Below are positions 1 through 43,634 of a stretch of DNA of 64,000 nucleotides, one piece after another. The position numbers and the translations under genes were made by a program. The stretch is taken from assembly GCA_002633025.1 (NCBI GenBank), contig NMRB01000966.1, positions 152,647 to 216,646 of the forward strand, given 5' to 3'. A model generated the notes under the pieces. The model was given only the letters and a program-made list of their open reading frames with translations, ran no database searches and had not been told where the DNA came from. Positions within the stretch are counted from its first letter, which is position 1. Every line of letters starts with the position of its first letter. Source of the DNA: Notospermus geniculatus. Lineage: Eukaryota; Nemertea; Pilidiophora; Heteronemertea; Lineidae.

Positions 1-529
1 GGGGGAGGGGCATCCATTGCTGTTGTAGACTAGTCGTGCTGCGTCGTAATGCAACGGTCCCATATAAAATGCTTTACGACGAGTGACCAGTCTGCCACGG
101 TTGTCATGGACGCTGACAGTGAACCAATCAGAAAATGTTTCATGTATTCCGTTAGTTACGCTAAACGCCCTCTAGTGGTAAATCGGCGGGGATCTGGCTA
201 ATGTAAGCAGTGTCTATGAACGACAGGTATGAGTGAGAAGACACTGCGCAAGGAGTGCAGCTACCCCCCTGCTAGAGCTGATCAGTTTACCAGTGAACAA
301 AGCTTAAGCAAGACTGACGGAAATGTGCCTTCTTCCTTTCACCTCATCAACTTCCTACCAACTGAAGCAAAACCTACCTCGTGTCGACAGGTGAACTTTG
401 ATCAGACCAAAGATCAAACACCCGATAGGTTATGATCCGGCTGTTATTGTCATCTCGTTCAGCTCTCCTGAAAGTAGACAGCCACAAGTAGAATATGACC
501 GTGGACAGTAGATCACTGGGATGACCAAG
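1..529. other. Stretch without recognisable gene
   Basis: A 68-codon open frame sits at 229-435 on the plus strand but shows no domain and no convincing splice borders. The next exon of the minus-strand helicase should lie to the left of 1267, and I could not find it here or before the window edge. I see no other structure. Confidence 0.5.
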
Positions 530-1246
530 CCCGCCGCACACCGAGGGAAAATGTCATCGCAAAGCGCGGGCCTGCCACTTGGCGATGTCACTTTCCCCTC
601 GTGTGCGGACGATTTTCCAGCCGATTTTGGCTGTTCCTGCCTGACATTCCCGAAAGCCAAATTTTTATCGTTTAAAAATTTTAGGCGTGCCCGCCAGTTT
701 CCCCTCATGTGCGCTGAACTAACGCCAGTTGCCTTTTCGTCTTTTCGCTTCTGAGCATGCGCGGAGATCATACTAGTATGACACTGCAAAATGGCTGCAC
801 CCATGGCGTTCGGTATGACTGCTGGCGTATCATGCTGCTGCTGTCAGCTGTGTCTGTGGTGTCACTGCGCAGCAGTGCTGAAGAACATTAACAACCAATG
901 GTGTTGAGTGAGTTTTGAAGTGTGATCGTACAAGCAGCGCAACAAAGAAGGATACCCACATGTTGGACATGTTTTCCCACAAAGTCGTCTGCTCCATGGG
1001 CACAGCCATTTTGCAATGTCATATGAACTCCGCGCATGCTCAGCAGCGAAAAGACGAAAGGCAACTGGTACACGAGGGGAAACTGGCGAGCCCGCCGAAA
1101 ATTTTTAAACACGATAGAAAATTGGCTTTCAGGCATGAATGGCCAAAATCTGCTGGAAAATTGTCCGCACACGAGGGGAAACTGACGTCGCCAAGTGGCG
1201 GGCGCACGCTTTGGCGATGCCGTTTTAACTTCGTGTGCGGCCGGCT
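530..1246. repeat. Foldback element, ~250-280 bp arms
   Basis: The left arm (about 530-812) and right arm (about 993-1246) are reverse complements with moderate divergence. Shared blocks include the AAGTGGCG and GAGGGGAAACTG words and a CCATTTTGCA segment at the inner ends. Open frames here on both strands are by-products of the inverted repeat. It ends about 20 bases inside the intron that follows helicase exon 18. The family is not recognised. Confidence 0.75.
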
Positions 1247-1266
1247 TAAGGGAGAAGGAAACCTAC

Positions 1267-33128
<31,862 letters not shown>

Positions 33129-33280
33129 TCTTCTGTCCGAATGATGCCGCGGTCATTTAGGAGATAATGGGCACTGTAAAAAGTGAAAACAATATATTTC
33201 TTGGTGGCTTTGGTCTGGACTGGTAAAACGGTAGGGCCTAGGCCTACCGTACCGGTAGGCCCAACCACAGGCGTCTCATA

Positions 33281-33433
33281 CGTCTGTTTGTACTTGTAGG
33301 GGGAGGAGGGGGGAGGTTCTTGGGGACCGTAGGGCTTTTACTACACACTAAAAAAAGTATTTTTAGTGTGTAGAAGCCCTACGGTCACCAAGAACCCATC
33401 CCTGGCCCCTCCCCCCCTACAAGTAGACAGACG
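33281..33433. repeat. Hairpin element, ~65 bp arms
   Basis: CGTCTGTTTGTACTTGTAGG and its inverse CCTACAAGTAGACAGACG enclose AGCCCTACGGTC arms and the loop AAAAAAAGTATTTTT. Confidence 0.85.
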
Positions 33434-33459
33434 TACAAGCCAAGCCAAGCCCATCAGTC

Positions 33460-34790
33460 ATGCTACATGTAATTGCCGTCCTCCACCGTCTTCTACCATC
33501 CTCCACCCCTGTTGTACTGTTATTGTACCGGTCCGTCCTCCACCTCAATATTTCTTTAAAACAATCTTTTTCTTTATCTCTCTCTCGAAAAATAGTGCCA
33601 ATGGCACTGTGCCCGCTTGGCTTCAAGCAGTATCATGTTATGTATCCTATACCCTTGATATAAATTTGACAAAGATCCAACACTTTGTTAGGGAGAAATA
33701 ACACTTTGTTGTTTGGGTTTGGCCCCCTAGTGGCAAAGTCAAGAATCAGAATTTGCCGAAAATTCGTCTTAGTTGTTACAGCCTAGAAGTACAATGTAGA
33801 TACATGTACAATGTATATGTGCAAAGTTCAAAGCAATAGGCCAAACCATTACAAAAAGAGCCAATTTCGTAACTTCAGGCGAACTTTGACCTCTGTGAAC
33901 TTGAAAAGTAGGTCAAATTAAAAACTTCAATACTATATCTTCTGTATCCCTATTAGATATACCCATGAAAAAAAATTGACAAAAGTCCGTCTCTTGGTTA
34001 AGGAGAAATAGCACTTTTTGTGATTTTGGTTTTGGCCCCCTAGTGGCAAATTCAAGAATCAGATTTCACCGAAATTTTGTCTGTAAGTTGATATAACCTA
34101 GAGGTACATGTGTACAAACATTCAATTTGATAGCTCAAGCCATTATCAAAATATAGCCCTTTGAAATTTTTCACAAAACGCCCCCTGGAGGCAAAAATAG
34201 GAATCCAATCGTGCTCAAAATTGAACTCGACCTAGATCTTAGGCCCATATATACACCCACCGAAGACCAAAAAGATTCGTCAAAAAATAAAGGCGCTAGA
34301 GCGCTAACAAACCAAAAGTTTACGGACGTACCGCCGTACGGACTACGCACGACAGACCACGACTCAATGGCCCCACCCACAGCATAAGCCCTGCTGGGCC
34401 TTGCGGCCAAGCGGGCTAAAAATTAATGTAAACCGCATCAGAATCGCTAATCACATCACAGAATATTTATTGTTTTTTTGTCATCGACCACCACCATGAA
34501 TCTTCAGTCAGCACTCCCGTCGGACACCCATGGAACCAGATTAGATGACAACATTTCCCGAACCCACCATTAGGTGGTTCCATGGGCGACCTCATGGTGG
34601 TGGTCGATGAAAAAAAAGCAGAATATTCGGTGATGTGATCAGCGATTCTGATGCGGTTTTTACATTAATTTTCGAGAGAAAGATAAATATGTTATTGAGG
34701 TGGAGGACGATACAATAACAGTACGCCACGTAGTACAACAGGGGAGGGTGGACGGTAGAAGACGGTGGAGGACAGCAATTAATTAGCAGA
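33460..34790. repeat. Nested inverted repeats upstream of the helicase gene
   Basis: The outer arms pair the GTCCTCCACCGTCTTCTACC segment at 33478 with its inverse near 34770 (also a single arm at 39130-39270). Inside lie a repeat ending GGCGGTACGTCC/GGGCCTTGCGGCC (34170-34430) and a foldback 34425-34680 whose arms share CATCGACCACCACCATGA and GCATCAGAATCGCT. Two GGCCCCCTAGTGGCAAA blocks (33723, 34036) mark a direct repeat. Confidence 0.75.
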
Positions 34791-34887
34791 CCGAAAGGAA
34801 GCCCATCACCTTTTCTTACTTTTGGCTGCACCACTGCCTAGCTACCAACCATGTCCACGGGCCGCCAACTCAGGACAATACATGTAG

Positions 34888-35368
34888 GGTCGCACTAATT
34901 TGCGTCCAACTGCGACCAATTGCGTCCAATGGCGTCCAACACTATAAAAAAAGTAATTTTTAAGAATAAAGTGTCCATATCAATATTTATGAGTGTAGGC
35001 AGGAGTCAATCAAACATTCCTGAAAGGAATTTGGAACGTTTTCAATCGTTTATTTACATGATTTATTGAGTTTATTTTCGCGTCCAGAAGCCGGCGGCCA
35101 TTTTGTTGTTATCGTTGTCTGGGGTAGACTCTGTCAAAATGGCCGCCATTGCCTGAAGAGTCACAATCGCGGAAGGCTGGCCTCGCGAGTTTTTTGACCC
35201 GTCAAATTTCATATAATTCACCTTTTTGTGATTAATTCTGATGAGATAATGTTGAGAATGACCATTTAAAACATAAATTTGAACATTTGTATTGATAAAA
35301 TTAGCGTTTTATAGCGTTGGACGCAACTGGACGCAATTGGTCGCAGTTGGACGCAAATAAGTGCGACC
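34888..35368. mobile_element. Foldback with TGCGTCCAA minisatellite ends
   Basis: The left end repeats TGCGTCCAACTGCGACCAA and TGCGTCCAATGGCGTCCAA. The right end has the inverse units TTGGACGCAACTGGACGCAA. The interior carries an inverted pair GCGGCCATTTTG / CAAAATGGCCGC that resembles YY1 sites. Same design as the neighbour at 35414. Confidence 0.82.
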
Positions 35369-35413
35369 GCGCACGCACCGATACATGTAGGTTAGGGGGG
35401 GGCCTAGGGAATA

Positions 35414-36441
35414 CAGTCCAACTCGGCCCTTTGCCAACTCGGCCCATGACCAACTCGGCCCTACTACGACCAACTCGGCCCTGCTAACCAACTCGGCCCT
35501 AGCTATGACCAACTCGGCCCTAGCCAATGAGACCAACTTTTCACTGACACAGTGAAAATTGGGTGTACTTTTCTGAATCCACTTTCATGTTGACGATGGG
35601 GGGAGGAGGTCGTGGCCATTTCGTTTCTTTTTTGAAACATTGTCTTCACTCAAAAAATATTCGAAAAACATTTGATTTACCGTTTTGGACGGCGCATCAG
35701 TCAAAAGATCAGCTGGTTGCGTTTTCTATGAAATAAACCCGATGATATGAAAATTACACTTGCCCGCTGACGATCCCGACTCCCGACTTGAGGATCTTTC
35801 ACTTCGTCCTGAACTTTGGCTTTTATTTCTCTGGGATGCAAAGAAATTGCCTCAACTATTTGGTTGGATTCCCGACAAAATTTCCCTTTCCAATGACATA
35901 AAAGCTTTCCCGTGTCCGTCATTTTGATAAAGAGATCTTTACTTGGTTTGTGCGAATAGGCTACAACAGACAGCGGCCGCCCGGCCGAGTTGGCTTCGCG
36001 CCAACTTCTAGATACAGACATCTCAGCATGATGTGTGTGCCTACGATGGTTTCTGGTCAGTCGGCCCCGTCTGATCTATGAACAGAAATAAGCTATCCTA
36101 TGATGGACACGAGGGGCTCAAATTGGATCTTTTGTTCAATATTTTGTTGATTTAATTGCAAGCTTTACGTAGATTAATCATTTTGGGGCCAAGTTAATAT
36201 CACAACCAAGTGCACTCAGCTCTACAGGGACGCATGCGCCACTGCGATGCTTGGGTTCATCCTTCCTTGATGCAGAAAGTTGAGTAGGACGTAGCAAGAT
36301 CATGAATGCTCTTAAAAACTGGAATAAGATCACAAAAATGTTTGGACCAAGTTGGTTTTTAGTTAGGGCCGAGTTGGCATATCGCCAGGGCCGAGTTGGT
36401 CAGAAGACATGGGCCGAGTTGGCTTAGGGCCGAGTTGGACA
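35414..36441. mobile_element. Element with inverted CCAACTCGGCCC minisatellite termini
   Basis: Six CCAACTCGGCCC units with variable spacers (35417-35525) face four inverted GGGCCGAGTTGG units (36364-36440). The outermost words are ACAGTCCAACTCGGCCC and GGGCCGAGTTGGACATA, inside a shared GGCCTAGG context. The 830 bp core has a 106-codon minus frame (35701-36021) starting MSVSRSWREANSAGRP with no domain I recognise. Subterminal minisatellites resemble Rehavkus-type or foldback transposons, but I cannot assign it. Confidence 0.8.
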
Positions 36442-36449
36442 TACACCGG

Positions 36450-37310
36450 CCTAGGTACATGTAGCGAGACCTTTCAGTAGCATTGATATACAGCGCATTA
36501 CTTTATTAACAACTGTATTTGACTCATAACATGATAACTGCTGCAGCATCGTACTTCATTCACCTTCTGTGTGGAACTTTAGAGACGCCCTGTTGCTGTT
36601 CCTGTACATTTTCACCACCAGTCTCGGTCTCAGTTTCTCATTCTGTCTTTTTTTCAACTAGGCCTAATTCAGCAGCCAATGCCACAGAAACAGGCAAAAC
36701 AGTCGACTCCTTGGTACGCTTCCCATTTAGGCCTATAGCCAACAATCACATTCGTGACATGAATGATGAATATATTCGCATAAATCATGAAATGGTGGAA
36801 GAAATTCTTTGGAAGAAATTCATAATTTTTTCCTTTCTCGGACTAATACTACAACTTGCCGTGTTTTTACTTTTCACGATAGATGGCAGTACATGCAGTA
36901 CATGGACAATGGGATACAAACGGAAGCCAGCACCAGTTCGATTTACCGTAGCGACAAGATGGCGTCCAGCATGTCCAGTGGGCGAGAAAAGGAGAATCGT
37001 CAAAAATAAACAAGAAATAGGAACAAATCTCGGTCATTTCTGTCCCAGAGGTACAGGATACACGATGTAATTGTAAGTGGCGTTTGTGTAAAACGTGAAA
37101 ATTTCCATGAGAATGCGAAACAGTGATGGAAAAATGGGCAGTCCGCTTTTTGTCCGAAAATAGGGTCTGTTTGCACATGTCATGCCTAGGCCTATCCTAT
37201 TGTCGGATTCTGTCTGGAAGGCATTCGTACGTAGGCCCTAGGCCCTAGGCCTAGGCCTATGCATTGAAAGATGGGCCGATGGGCCTAGGCCTACGCATAG
37301 GCCTATTTTA
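36450..37310. other. Intergenic stretch, possible promoter region
   Basis: This is one of the few parts of the 33-45 kb intergenic zone without obvious terminal repeats. The word CAAGATGGCG (36955-36964) matches the YY1/initiator pattern. A 183-codon plus frame (36519-37070) has a hydrophobic segment FLGLILQLAVFLLF but no recognisable family and a low-complexity start. It could hold first exons of the flanking divergent genes. No direct evidence. 37180-37310 is TAGGCCTA-rich. Confidence 0.3.
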
Positions 37311-37322
37311 GTGTTTCTCCCA

Positions 37323-38947
37323 GAAATTGAAATAAAATTGAAATCAGTTCGGGATAGGCTAGGTAGGGCCTAAGTCTTTAGTAGGCCTATTTACAAACGT
37401 TTCTAAATTTAGACACTCACAGAGTCCGAATTTAGACTCCGAGTGCAAATTTAGAAACTTTCAAGGTGTGTAAATCAGTGACTGCCTTTTGAAAAATCCA
37501 CGTGAGTGGTTCATAGCTCACCTCCAAAAGCTAGGTGAGCTGTTTTTTTCCTGTGCCTGAATAGCACACGCAAGACATCCTTGGTAAGGTCTTTTTTCAG
37601 TGAATTTAGCCAATCTCCATGAGTCAGATTCATCCGGACATTCTTGTCCGGACTGCCCTGTACGTAGCAAGATTTATCCAAGCCAGCCTATAGCTGCTAG
37701 CTAGCAGGAGGCAGGAGGCCTAATAACTTGCGTATGACTTCGACTCGTCAGTGTTTACAAAACATCGTAGCACTAAGTGACCTTATTTGTTACACACGTG
37801 ATAGCAACTGCTCGCCCATTGGCTGTTGCCATGGTTGTGGCGATGACATTAGTATTCATTCACCAGTGTTGGGACATCGCGAAGAGCAAAGAAAACTGGT
37901 GATTTATTCTGACATACGAGATAATTGTGCATCAAAAGACGTAGTTTTAAACTAGAATTACCGGTACATCAATAGTCATCTCGGTTACAAATTCCACAAA
38001 AAAGCTGTACTAAAGAGCCAGTAGGCCTAGGTTCAACGCAATATGCAATCGTCATCAATCATACACATGCTACTGACATAAATTATGCATGACATGGAAC
38101 GGCTTCCCACACATGGGTTTTGTCCCCGTTATGATCGGTGACCATCTGCTTCTTGTTTATTGTTTGTATCTTTGGCTTCATGCTCGCAACCACATTCCAC
38201 TTGTCAAATGTGCTGAGCTGAACTAAATTCCACTTGATACTAGGGCCGGGGTGATTGAAGCCGGCCATTGTTCTTTCAGGAAGTGAGAGGGGGAGATACA
38301 TATGTCAGCTTGAACCTGATTGGATCACATCACCCTACATTGGCAAAATGCCCGATTCTTACCAATCACCGAGACCGTTCTTCCAATGGTCGACTCGTGT
38401 ATAGAGCATTGTGTTCACCTGGGGATTTTATTAGGCTACGTCATCCAGACATGCCAGATCTCAGGCGCGCGATTTTTAAATGCGTTTCAAGTATCAGGCG
38501 TGCGTGTTTTCATTCACGTCGATTTATTTTACGTGCGCGATGGTGCGCCAGCGCGATCGCGCGCCTCAAAAGGCAGTCACTGGTAAATTCAGACACCTTA
38601 ACAAAAAACGCTCAATCCGAATATTAAAGCATCAAATCGGAAAGGGTCTGACCCAATGGATAGGTGGCCCTGTATGTCCTCTTTAATTCCACGGCTGCTG
38701 CATTTTCACGGCGCCGGCTGCGTTTTCAAGAAATTCAGGTTTTTATCGACCGAGAACCCATAAACAGTGATAAAAGTGTCTAAATTTAGAAACGTTCGAT
38801 GGTCTTTCAAGAATTTAAAACTTTAAAGCAATAATTCACAGTTTCTGAATTTAGACACTCTCAGTGTCTAAATTCAGACTCCGAGTCCAAGTTTAGAAAC
38901 GTTTGTAAATAAAGACTAATCCCGAACTGAAATTGAAATTGAAATAA
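37323..38947. repeat. 1.6 kb foldback, TTTAGAAACGTTTGTAAAT arms
   Basis: GAAATTGAAAT...CAGTTCGGGAT at the left pairs with ATCCCGAACTGAAATTGAAA at the right. The inner arms share TTTAGACACT, GACTCCGAGT and TTTACAAACGTTTCTAAA. The interior includes an AGCTCACC...AGGTGAGCT palindrome (37517) and TTCTTTCAGG near 38270, with no coding support. Confidence 0.75.
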
Positions 38948-38949
38948 GC

Positions 38950-39623
38950 AAAGAAAAGGGCAGGGGTGAACTGAGAAAAAGGGGGCAGGGTAGGGTTGGC
39001 TGCCTTTCTTCTGTACAGTTAGTTAGTAGGCCTAGGCCTAGGCCTATAAAGAAAATGCATTAGCAGGGGCCTAGCCTAGCTGTTCTGAAAAAGCACATTT
39101 TGAGGGGCAGGGTGCTGCGCCCTTCTATTTTGATCTAGATTTTAGAAGAAACGGGTCATGCTAATTACCGTCCAACACCCCTTTTTGTCTGTTTGTACTG
39201 TTATTGTACCGTCATCCACTTCAATACATGTATTTCTTTAAAACACCGTTATCTTTCTCTAAAAAAATAATGTAAACCAGGGTTCCAGATACTGTTAGCC
39301 AATGTTGCCAATGGCGAAAAAAATATTAGATTGGCTACAGTTACAATTGGTTTGGCAAAAAATTTGGCAACAGTATTATCAGGGCCGAGGCCTGTAGGCC
39401 CCTAATTAGTAATTACATGAATTAGCTAGGATAGCCGACCTAGTCCTACCGGTAGGCTAGCCATCGCTAGGCTTAACTACATGTACATGTAGGCCTACAT
39501 TGTATGGGCCTACATGTAAGCCTAGGCCCTACGCCTTACGGTAGCATAGCTACTGGTATGGGCTATTGAGTTGTTATAATAAATTCATCTATTTTGTCAC
39601 CATCGGCGTTGGTGATAAGATAA
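38950..39623. other. TAGGCC-rich intergenic stretch
   Basis: AGGCCTAGGCCTAGGCCT at 39029, a single arm of the GTACTGTTATTGTACCG repeat (39198), and a TGGCCAATGTTGCC block near 39300. No gene. Confidence 0.5.
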
Positions 39624-40566
39624 AGCCTAGTTCACACTGCAGGCGCGGTGCGATCTGAACAAAGGTCAGGATTACAGCCTTCTTAATACCGCATCGCAAG
39701 TGTGAACAGAGCAGGTTTAACAGTGGAAACAATCAGGCGTGAATCGCACCGTGTCGCACTGCACCTGCAGTGTGAACTAGGCTTGTGTGAACAAGGCTTA
39801 AAGCCTAGTTCACACTGCAGGCGTGGTGCGACGCGGCACGATCTGAACAAAGGATGTTACAGGGCTCAAAGTTGCGACCAAATTGGTCGCATTTGCGATC
39901 CGAAATTCGTAGATGCGCCCTAAGAATCTTTCCTAGTCGCACGTGCGCGATCGTCTTCTTCTTTCATTTTGCGACTACTTCATCTCTGAGCGAGTGTATT
40001 CCTTCCTTAGTTGACTGCGAATAAATGTTTCAGCTCAGAGCAACTTTATACGCCAGCTGAAGATCGTCAAATGCTGCAAGTGCCCCGACTTCAACATTTT
40101 CATCTGAGAGAGCTTGTTATGTTTCCAAGTCCATTTCTCTCAAACCCCTGACTGAATTCCTGTATAATCTATTTGGCTGTAATGCAGAAAGAATGCACTT
40201 TCCAGTCATATCAAATTTGTTTGCTAGATGTCTTCCAGTAAGGAGATATTTACTTGAATAACATATCTCACTTCATAGCCGCATTGGTCATCGACGATCT
40301 TTTGGCGGGAAAACTGGACATGTGTCACTAATGTATGCAGCAGAGTGTGTGCATGAGTCATCAAGTTAGCACCAGACGGCGACACTACTGCTTGGATCAG
40401 GGTCTATCAATAATAACAGTACATTTTGGGAAGNTTGATTTGACACTTACGTCCCATCGGGGAGAACTTTACTTGGAAATGTAACTCTTCAAAGGCCGAG
40501 TGTACTTTCAGAAGACGCTTGAAATAGTTTGGTCCCAGAAGACTTGCTAGTGTGTTCCAATGCCTA

Positions 40567-40755
40567 TAAAGGCACTGCTCCACGTGACAGTTTTCTATCG
40601 AAAGTTTGCTGTCAGATAGTCAATTATTGCTGTCAGACTGCAATACTGCTGTCATACAGTACTGTATGACAGCAATTATTGCTGTCTGAGAGCAATAATT
40701 GACTATCTGACAGCAAACTTTTGACAGAAAACTGTCACGTGGAGCGGCGCCTTTA
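40567..40755. repeat. Hairpin element, ~73 bp arms
   Basis: TAAAGGC..CTGCTCCACGTGACAG pairs with CTGTCACGTGGAGCGGCGCCTTTA, continuing through AAGTTTGCTGTCAGATAGTC. The loop repeats GCTGTCAGA/ATTGCTGTC. TA at both ends. Confidence 0.9.
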
Positions 40756-41119
40756 GGCTGACTTCGATTGTAACTCAAGTTGGACTCGAGCGAGCCAAGT
40801 TACAATTGAATTCGCGAGAGTTTGGTGACGTAGGGCGATCACGTGGTCAAATTTGACCTACTTAGGAACCCGAGTCCAACCCCAGGGCTCAAAGTTGCGA
40901 CCAAATTGGTCGCATTTGCGATCATAAATTCGTAGATGCGCCCTAAGAATCTTTCCTAGTCGCACGTGCACGATCGTCTTCTTCTTTCATTTTGCGACTA
41001 CTTCATCTCTGAGCGAGTGTATTCCTTCCTTAGTTGACTGCGAATAATTTCAGCTCAGAGCAACTTTATACGCCAGCTGAAGATCGTCAAATGCTGCAAG
41101 TGCCCCGACTTCAACATTT

Positions 41120-41605
41120 TCATCTGAGAGAGCTTGTTAAGGGGATCCGTGACAGGAGTTCAGACATGATCCTCCAATGTAACAGGCAGACGATCCTATT
41201 CGGTGGTGACGGAGTATATTCGACATCCGGGGTAAAGTCGGGACTGAAGTAGGACTCGTATTCCCTTAACCATTTCTTTTCTACTGGTAAGAATGGTGAA
41301 TTGTAGTCTAAGTGTTCCGCCTGTGAGGTAGGGAACCAGCCATTGTAGACGACCATCTCCAGTAGCTCATTCAGGTTCCTTGCACCCACTAAACCTGCCA
41401 AATTGTGCAATACAATGTGAATTTTCTCCCGCCACAGTATTATTATCTCCTGGGTCATGGACATATGAGGGTGGTGCTTCTTCAATAGAAAGGCTGATCC
41501 ACATTGGACTTTACACTGCCAACAAGCAGTGTGGGCTATGATGAACCAGGGAATGTGTCGCCTGATTACGTGTCTTTTAAGTCGTCTGTGTGTTTGCGGA
41601 CACAT
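41120..41605 (-). CDS. Transposon-internal frame, zinc-finger-like
   Basis: 161 codons inside the CAGGGCTCAAAGT element. The N-terminus MCPQTHRRLKRHVIRRHIPW and then CWQCKVQCGSAFLLKKHHPH give two Cys/His groupings of C2H2-like spacing. The rest is helical with no catalytic motif. TE-carried proteins of this 'LKRH..R.H.PW...CW.C' type are known from marine invertebrates as far as I recall. It is probably a fragment, as no DDE domain follows within the element. Confidence 0.5.
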   Translation of the reverse strand: MCPQTHRRLKRHVIRRHIPWFIIAHTACWQCKVQCGSAFLLKKHHPHMSMTQEIIILWREKIHIVLHNLAGLVGARNLNELLEMVVYNGWFPTSQAEHLDYNSPFLPVEKKWLREYESYFSPDFTPDVEYTPSPPNRIVCLLHWRIMSELLSRIPLTSSLR

Positions 41606-41888
41606 GGGATATTATTATACAGGATGTACCAGTGACAAAGACATGAAGCATCTTTCTACAGGGTGCATACACAAAGAGATTGAATAGTCAATGAATCAAG
41701 CCAGTTTACCATGCTACGAACGTGCATTTTGGGGTAAAGAAAAAATATGCTCCTAAAAATTGCCTCTGTGCTCCTAAAATAAAAAGCTTAGGCGCACAGT
41801 GCTCCTAGGAAAAAAAGTAAACTTTGAGCCCTGACCTTCTTATCGCGTCGCAAGTGTGAACAGCTATACTGGTATATGAATATATGAA

Positions 41889-42030
41889 GGTATACCCAGC
41901 TATAGGGGTGGGGATTTCAAATTACCCAGCCATTAGGGGTAGGGATTGCAGAGTACCCAGCTTTAGGGGGTGGGGATTGAAAAGTACCCAGCCAAAAGGG
42001 GTGGGGATTCAAAATTGCTGTTACCAGCTG
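41889..42030. repeat. Minisatellite, ~34 bp unit, four copies
   Basis: Units run GTACCCAGC, a variable 4-5 bases, AGGGGTGGGGATT and then AAA, at 41891, 41925, 41957 and 41986 approximately. A fifth partial unit fades out near TACCAGCTGAAAGGGG. Confidence 0.88.
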
Positions 42031-43138
42031 AAAGGGGCTTATGAAAAAAGTAGTACACTGATGTGCAACACACTTTATGGGTAGTGACTCGCCCCTGGGG
42101 AACTTCCATACCTGAATGTAAAACAAATAGAACCAGCACTTACATTGAATTCCAAGTCCTCCCATCCTGTTCCGTCTGAAGTAGAATGGCCTGGATATGT
42201 GGCCGATTGGCACATTTATACTACAGCAACCACACAACACTAGACTGAGTGAAAGTGAGGCCTTTATTGTGCCGGGATACATGTAGTAAAGACAACTTGA
42301 AATGTATCATACCAAATCACTTCCAATACCATTCAATATTTTAAGACTTCCTGAGACTACTCCCTCATGCATTGTCATGGAAGGAAGTCTTTTTTACAGA
42401 GAACAACACTTGGCCACTCCATTCCTAAACCTATTCAAACTTGTGGCTCTTTCCTCAGACAGTAATTGGGTTTTCAAGGATTTGTTCATGAGTTTTGAAT
42501 CTTGTTATACATGTTATAGTGTGGAGTGCAGGCATTGAGTGCAATTTCTAGTCAATGTTGTCAACAGTGTGGCAGTGGTCGATAGCCATGGTTACATTAC
42601 ACAAAATCCCCGGGTTTTTTGCAGTCACACTTATGAATCCCCGGGCTTCAAGAAACCCGTGTCTGAAAAACACGGGTTTTTGAACCACGGCAATGTTGCC
42701 ATGCTAATCGAAATCCCCGTGTTTTCGATAGTTCTTCGCACGGCTACAGATGGCACCGCCATATATTAGTGACGTTGTTTTCCCGCCTCCAACGATGTGT
42801 GCCAATACAGAAATGACCGAAGAGTCACTGCATGCAGCGCACCTGTCGCCGAGCTACTTAACTACAATGTAGTAGTGTGACCTCTCGCCGGGCTTTTCGT
42901 ACACACGGGTTTGACACGGGTCTGAAAAAACACGGGTACATGTATTTTCAACAGGTGTAACCGTAGCTTATGACTGCGACCAAAAATGTGTAGGACTTGC
43001 TTTGACCTTTGAGTTGCTTGTAAAAAGTAAATAGGCCTAGTGTTTTTTTGAATGTCAAATAAATGGGCATTTCAAAATTGTAGGAACAACATTTCTTGCC
43101 AAAAGGCAGTGCTTCACGTTGAAATCTGCAGAGCTCAA
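42031..43138. other. Intergenic stretch without gene
   Basis: From 42605 to 42950 the words CCCCGGGTTTTTTGC, CACGGGTTTTTGAA and ACACGGGT form a degenerate inverted repeat. A 121-codon minus frame (41917-42282) overlaps the minisatellite and is spurious. Confidence 0.5.
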
Positions 43139-43634
43139 TCAGTCTACTCTGTGTGTAATACCTCCCGCAGCATTTAGGAAATGAAAAAGTCCCACCTACA
43201 GAGTGAAAATCTTTCCTCCGAATGTTCTCAATGTTTATCTTACTTCGCTCCAATGGTCATAAGCCCTGTTTATGCTAATAACATGTGCAATTAAAACCTG
43301 AATATATTCGCTGAGTGTTTCTGAGATGAGCTTTGCCCTTTGTTGAAATAAAAATGCTGATCTCTACTTGCCCCATTTTCTGTTCTCCGAGGAGAGATCC
43401 TACATTCAGTGGATTGGTGTTTAACAAACATTGAGTAGAAGCACTCATGTTTGATTTCCTCCTGTGCTGGGTGCATAATTTAATAACCGAATAATGGGAC
43501 TTTCGAAAAGTAAACTTGTCCCAGAAGACAGTATGGCATCTGTTCGTCAGGAACGTAGTCGGTGTTACGTATCTTATCAGCAGTGGAATACACCTGTGAG
43601 TAGTGCGTTGTCATGGAAACCAACTTAATTTTTA
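43139..43634. repeat. Direct duplicate, copy 1
   Basis: About 95% identical to 43887-44373 through TACCTCCCGCAGCATTTAGG, GAATATATTCGCTGAG and CAGTGGAATACACCTGTGAG. It ends at CCAACTTAATTTTT, where the AGCTCACC repeat follows. Confidence 0.88.

Larger units (their letters stand above)
39856..41836. mobile_element. CAGGGCTCAAAGT-bordered transposon, internally duplicated
   Basis: The left end CAGGGCTCAAAGTTGCGACC and the right end AAACTTTGAGCCCTG are inverted. The first ~260 bases recur at 40883-41138 with only a few changes (for example ATAAATGTTTCAGC versus ATAATTTCAGC). A single N at 40434 lies between the copies. The right part holds repeats of GCTCCTAAAA and a minus-strand reading frame. 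The copy 40883-41836 alone would be a complete ~954 bp element. Confidence 0.8.
39624..41870. repeat. TAGTTCACACTGCAGG repeat interrupted by an insertion
   Basis: TAAAGCCTAGTTCACACTGC occurs at 39624 and 39809, with its inverse at 39766. The unit at 39809 breaks off after GAACAAAGGATGTTACA and resumes at 41837 with CCTTCTTATCGCGTCGCAAG. The complete unit at 39624 reads across the same point without the insert. Confidence 0.75.

Noticed and set aside
36519-37070. 183-codon plus-strand frame with a membrane-like segment
   Set aside because: Low-complexity start, no family resemblance, no splice or codon evidence; kept only as a note on the intergenic region.
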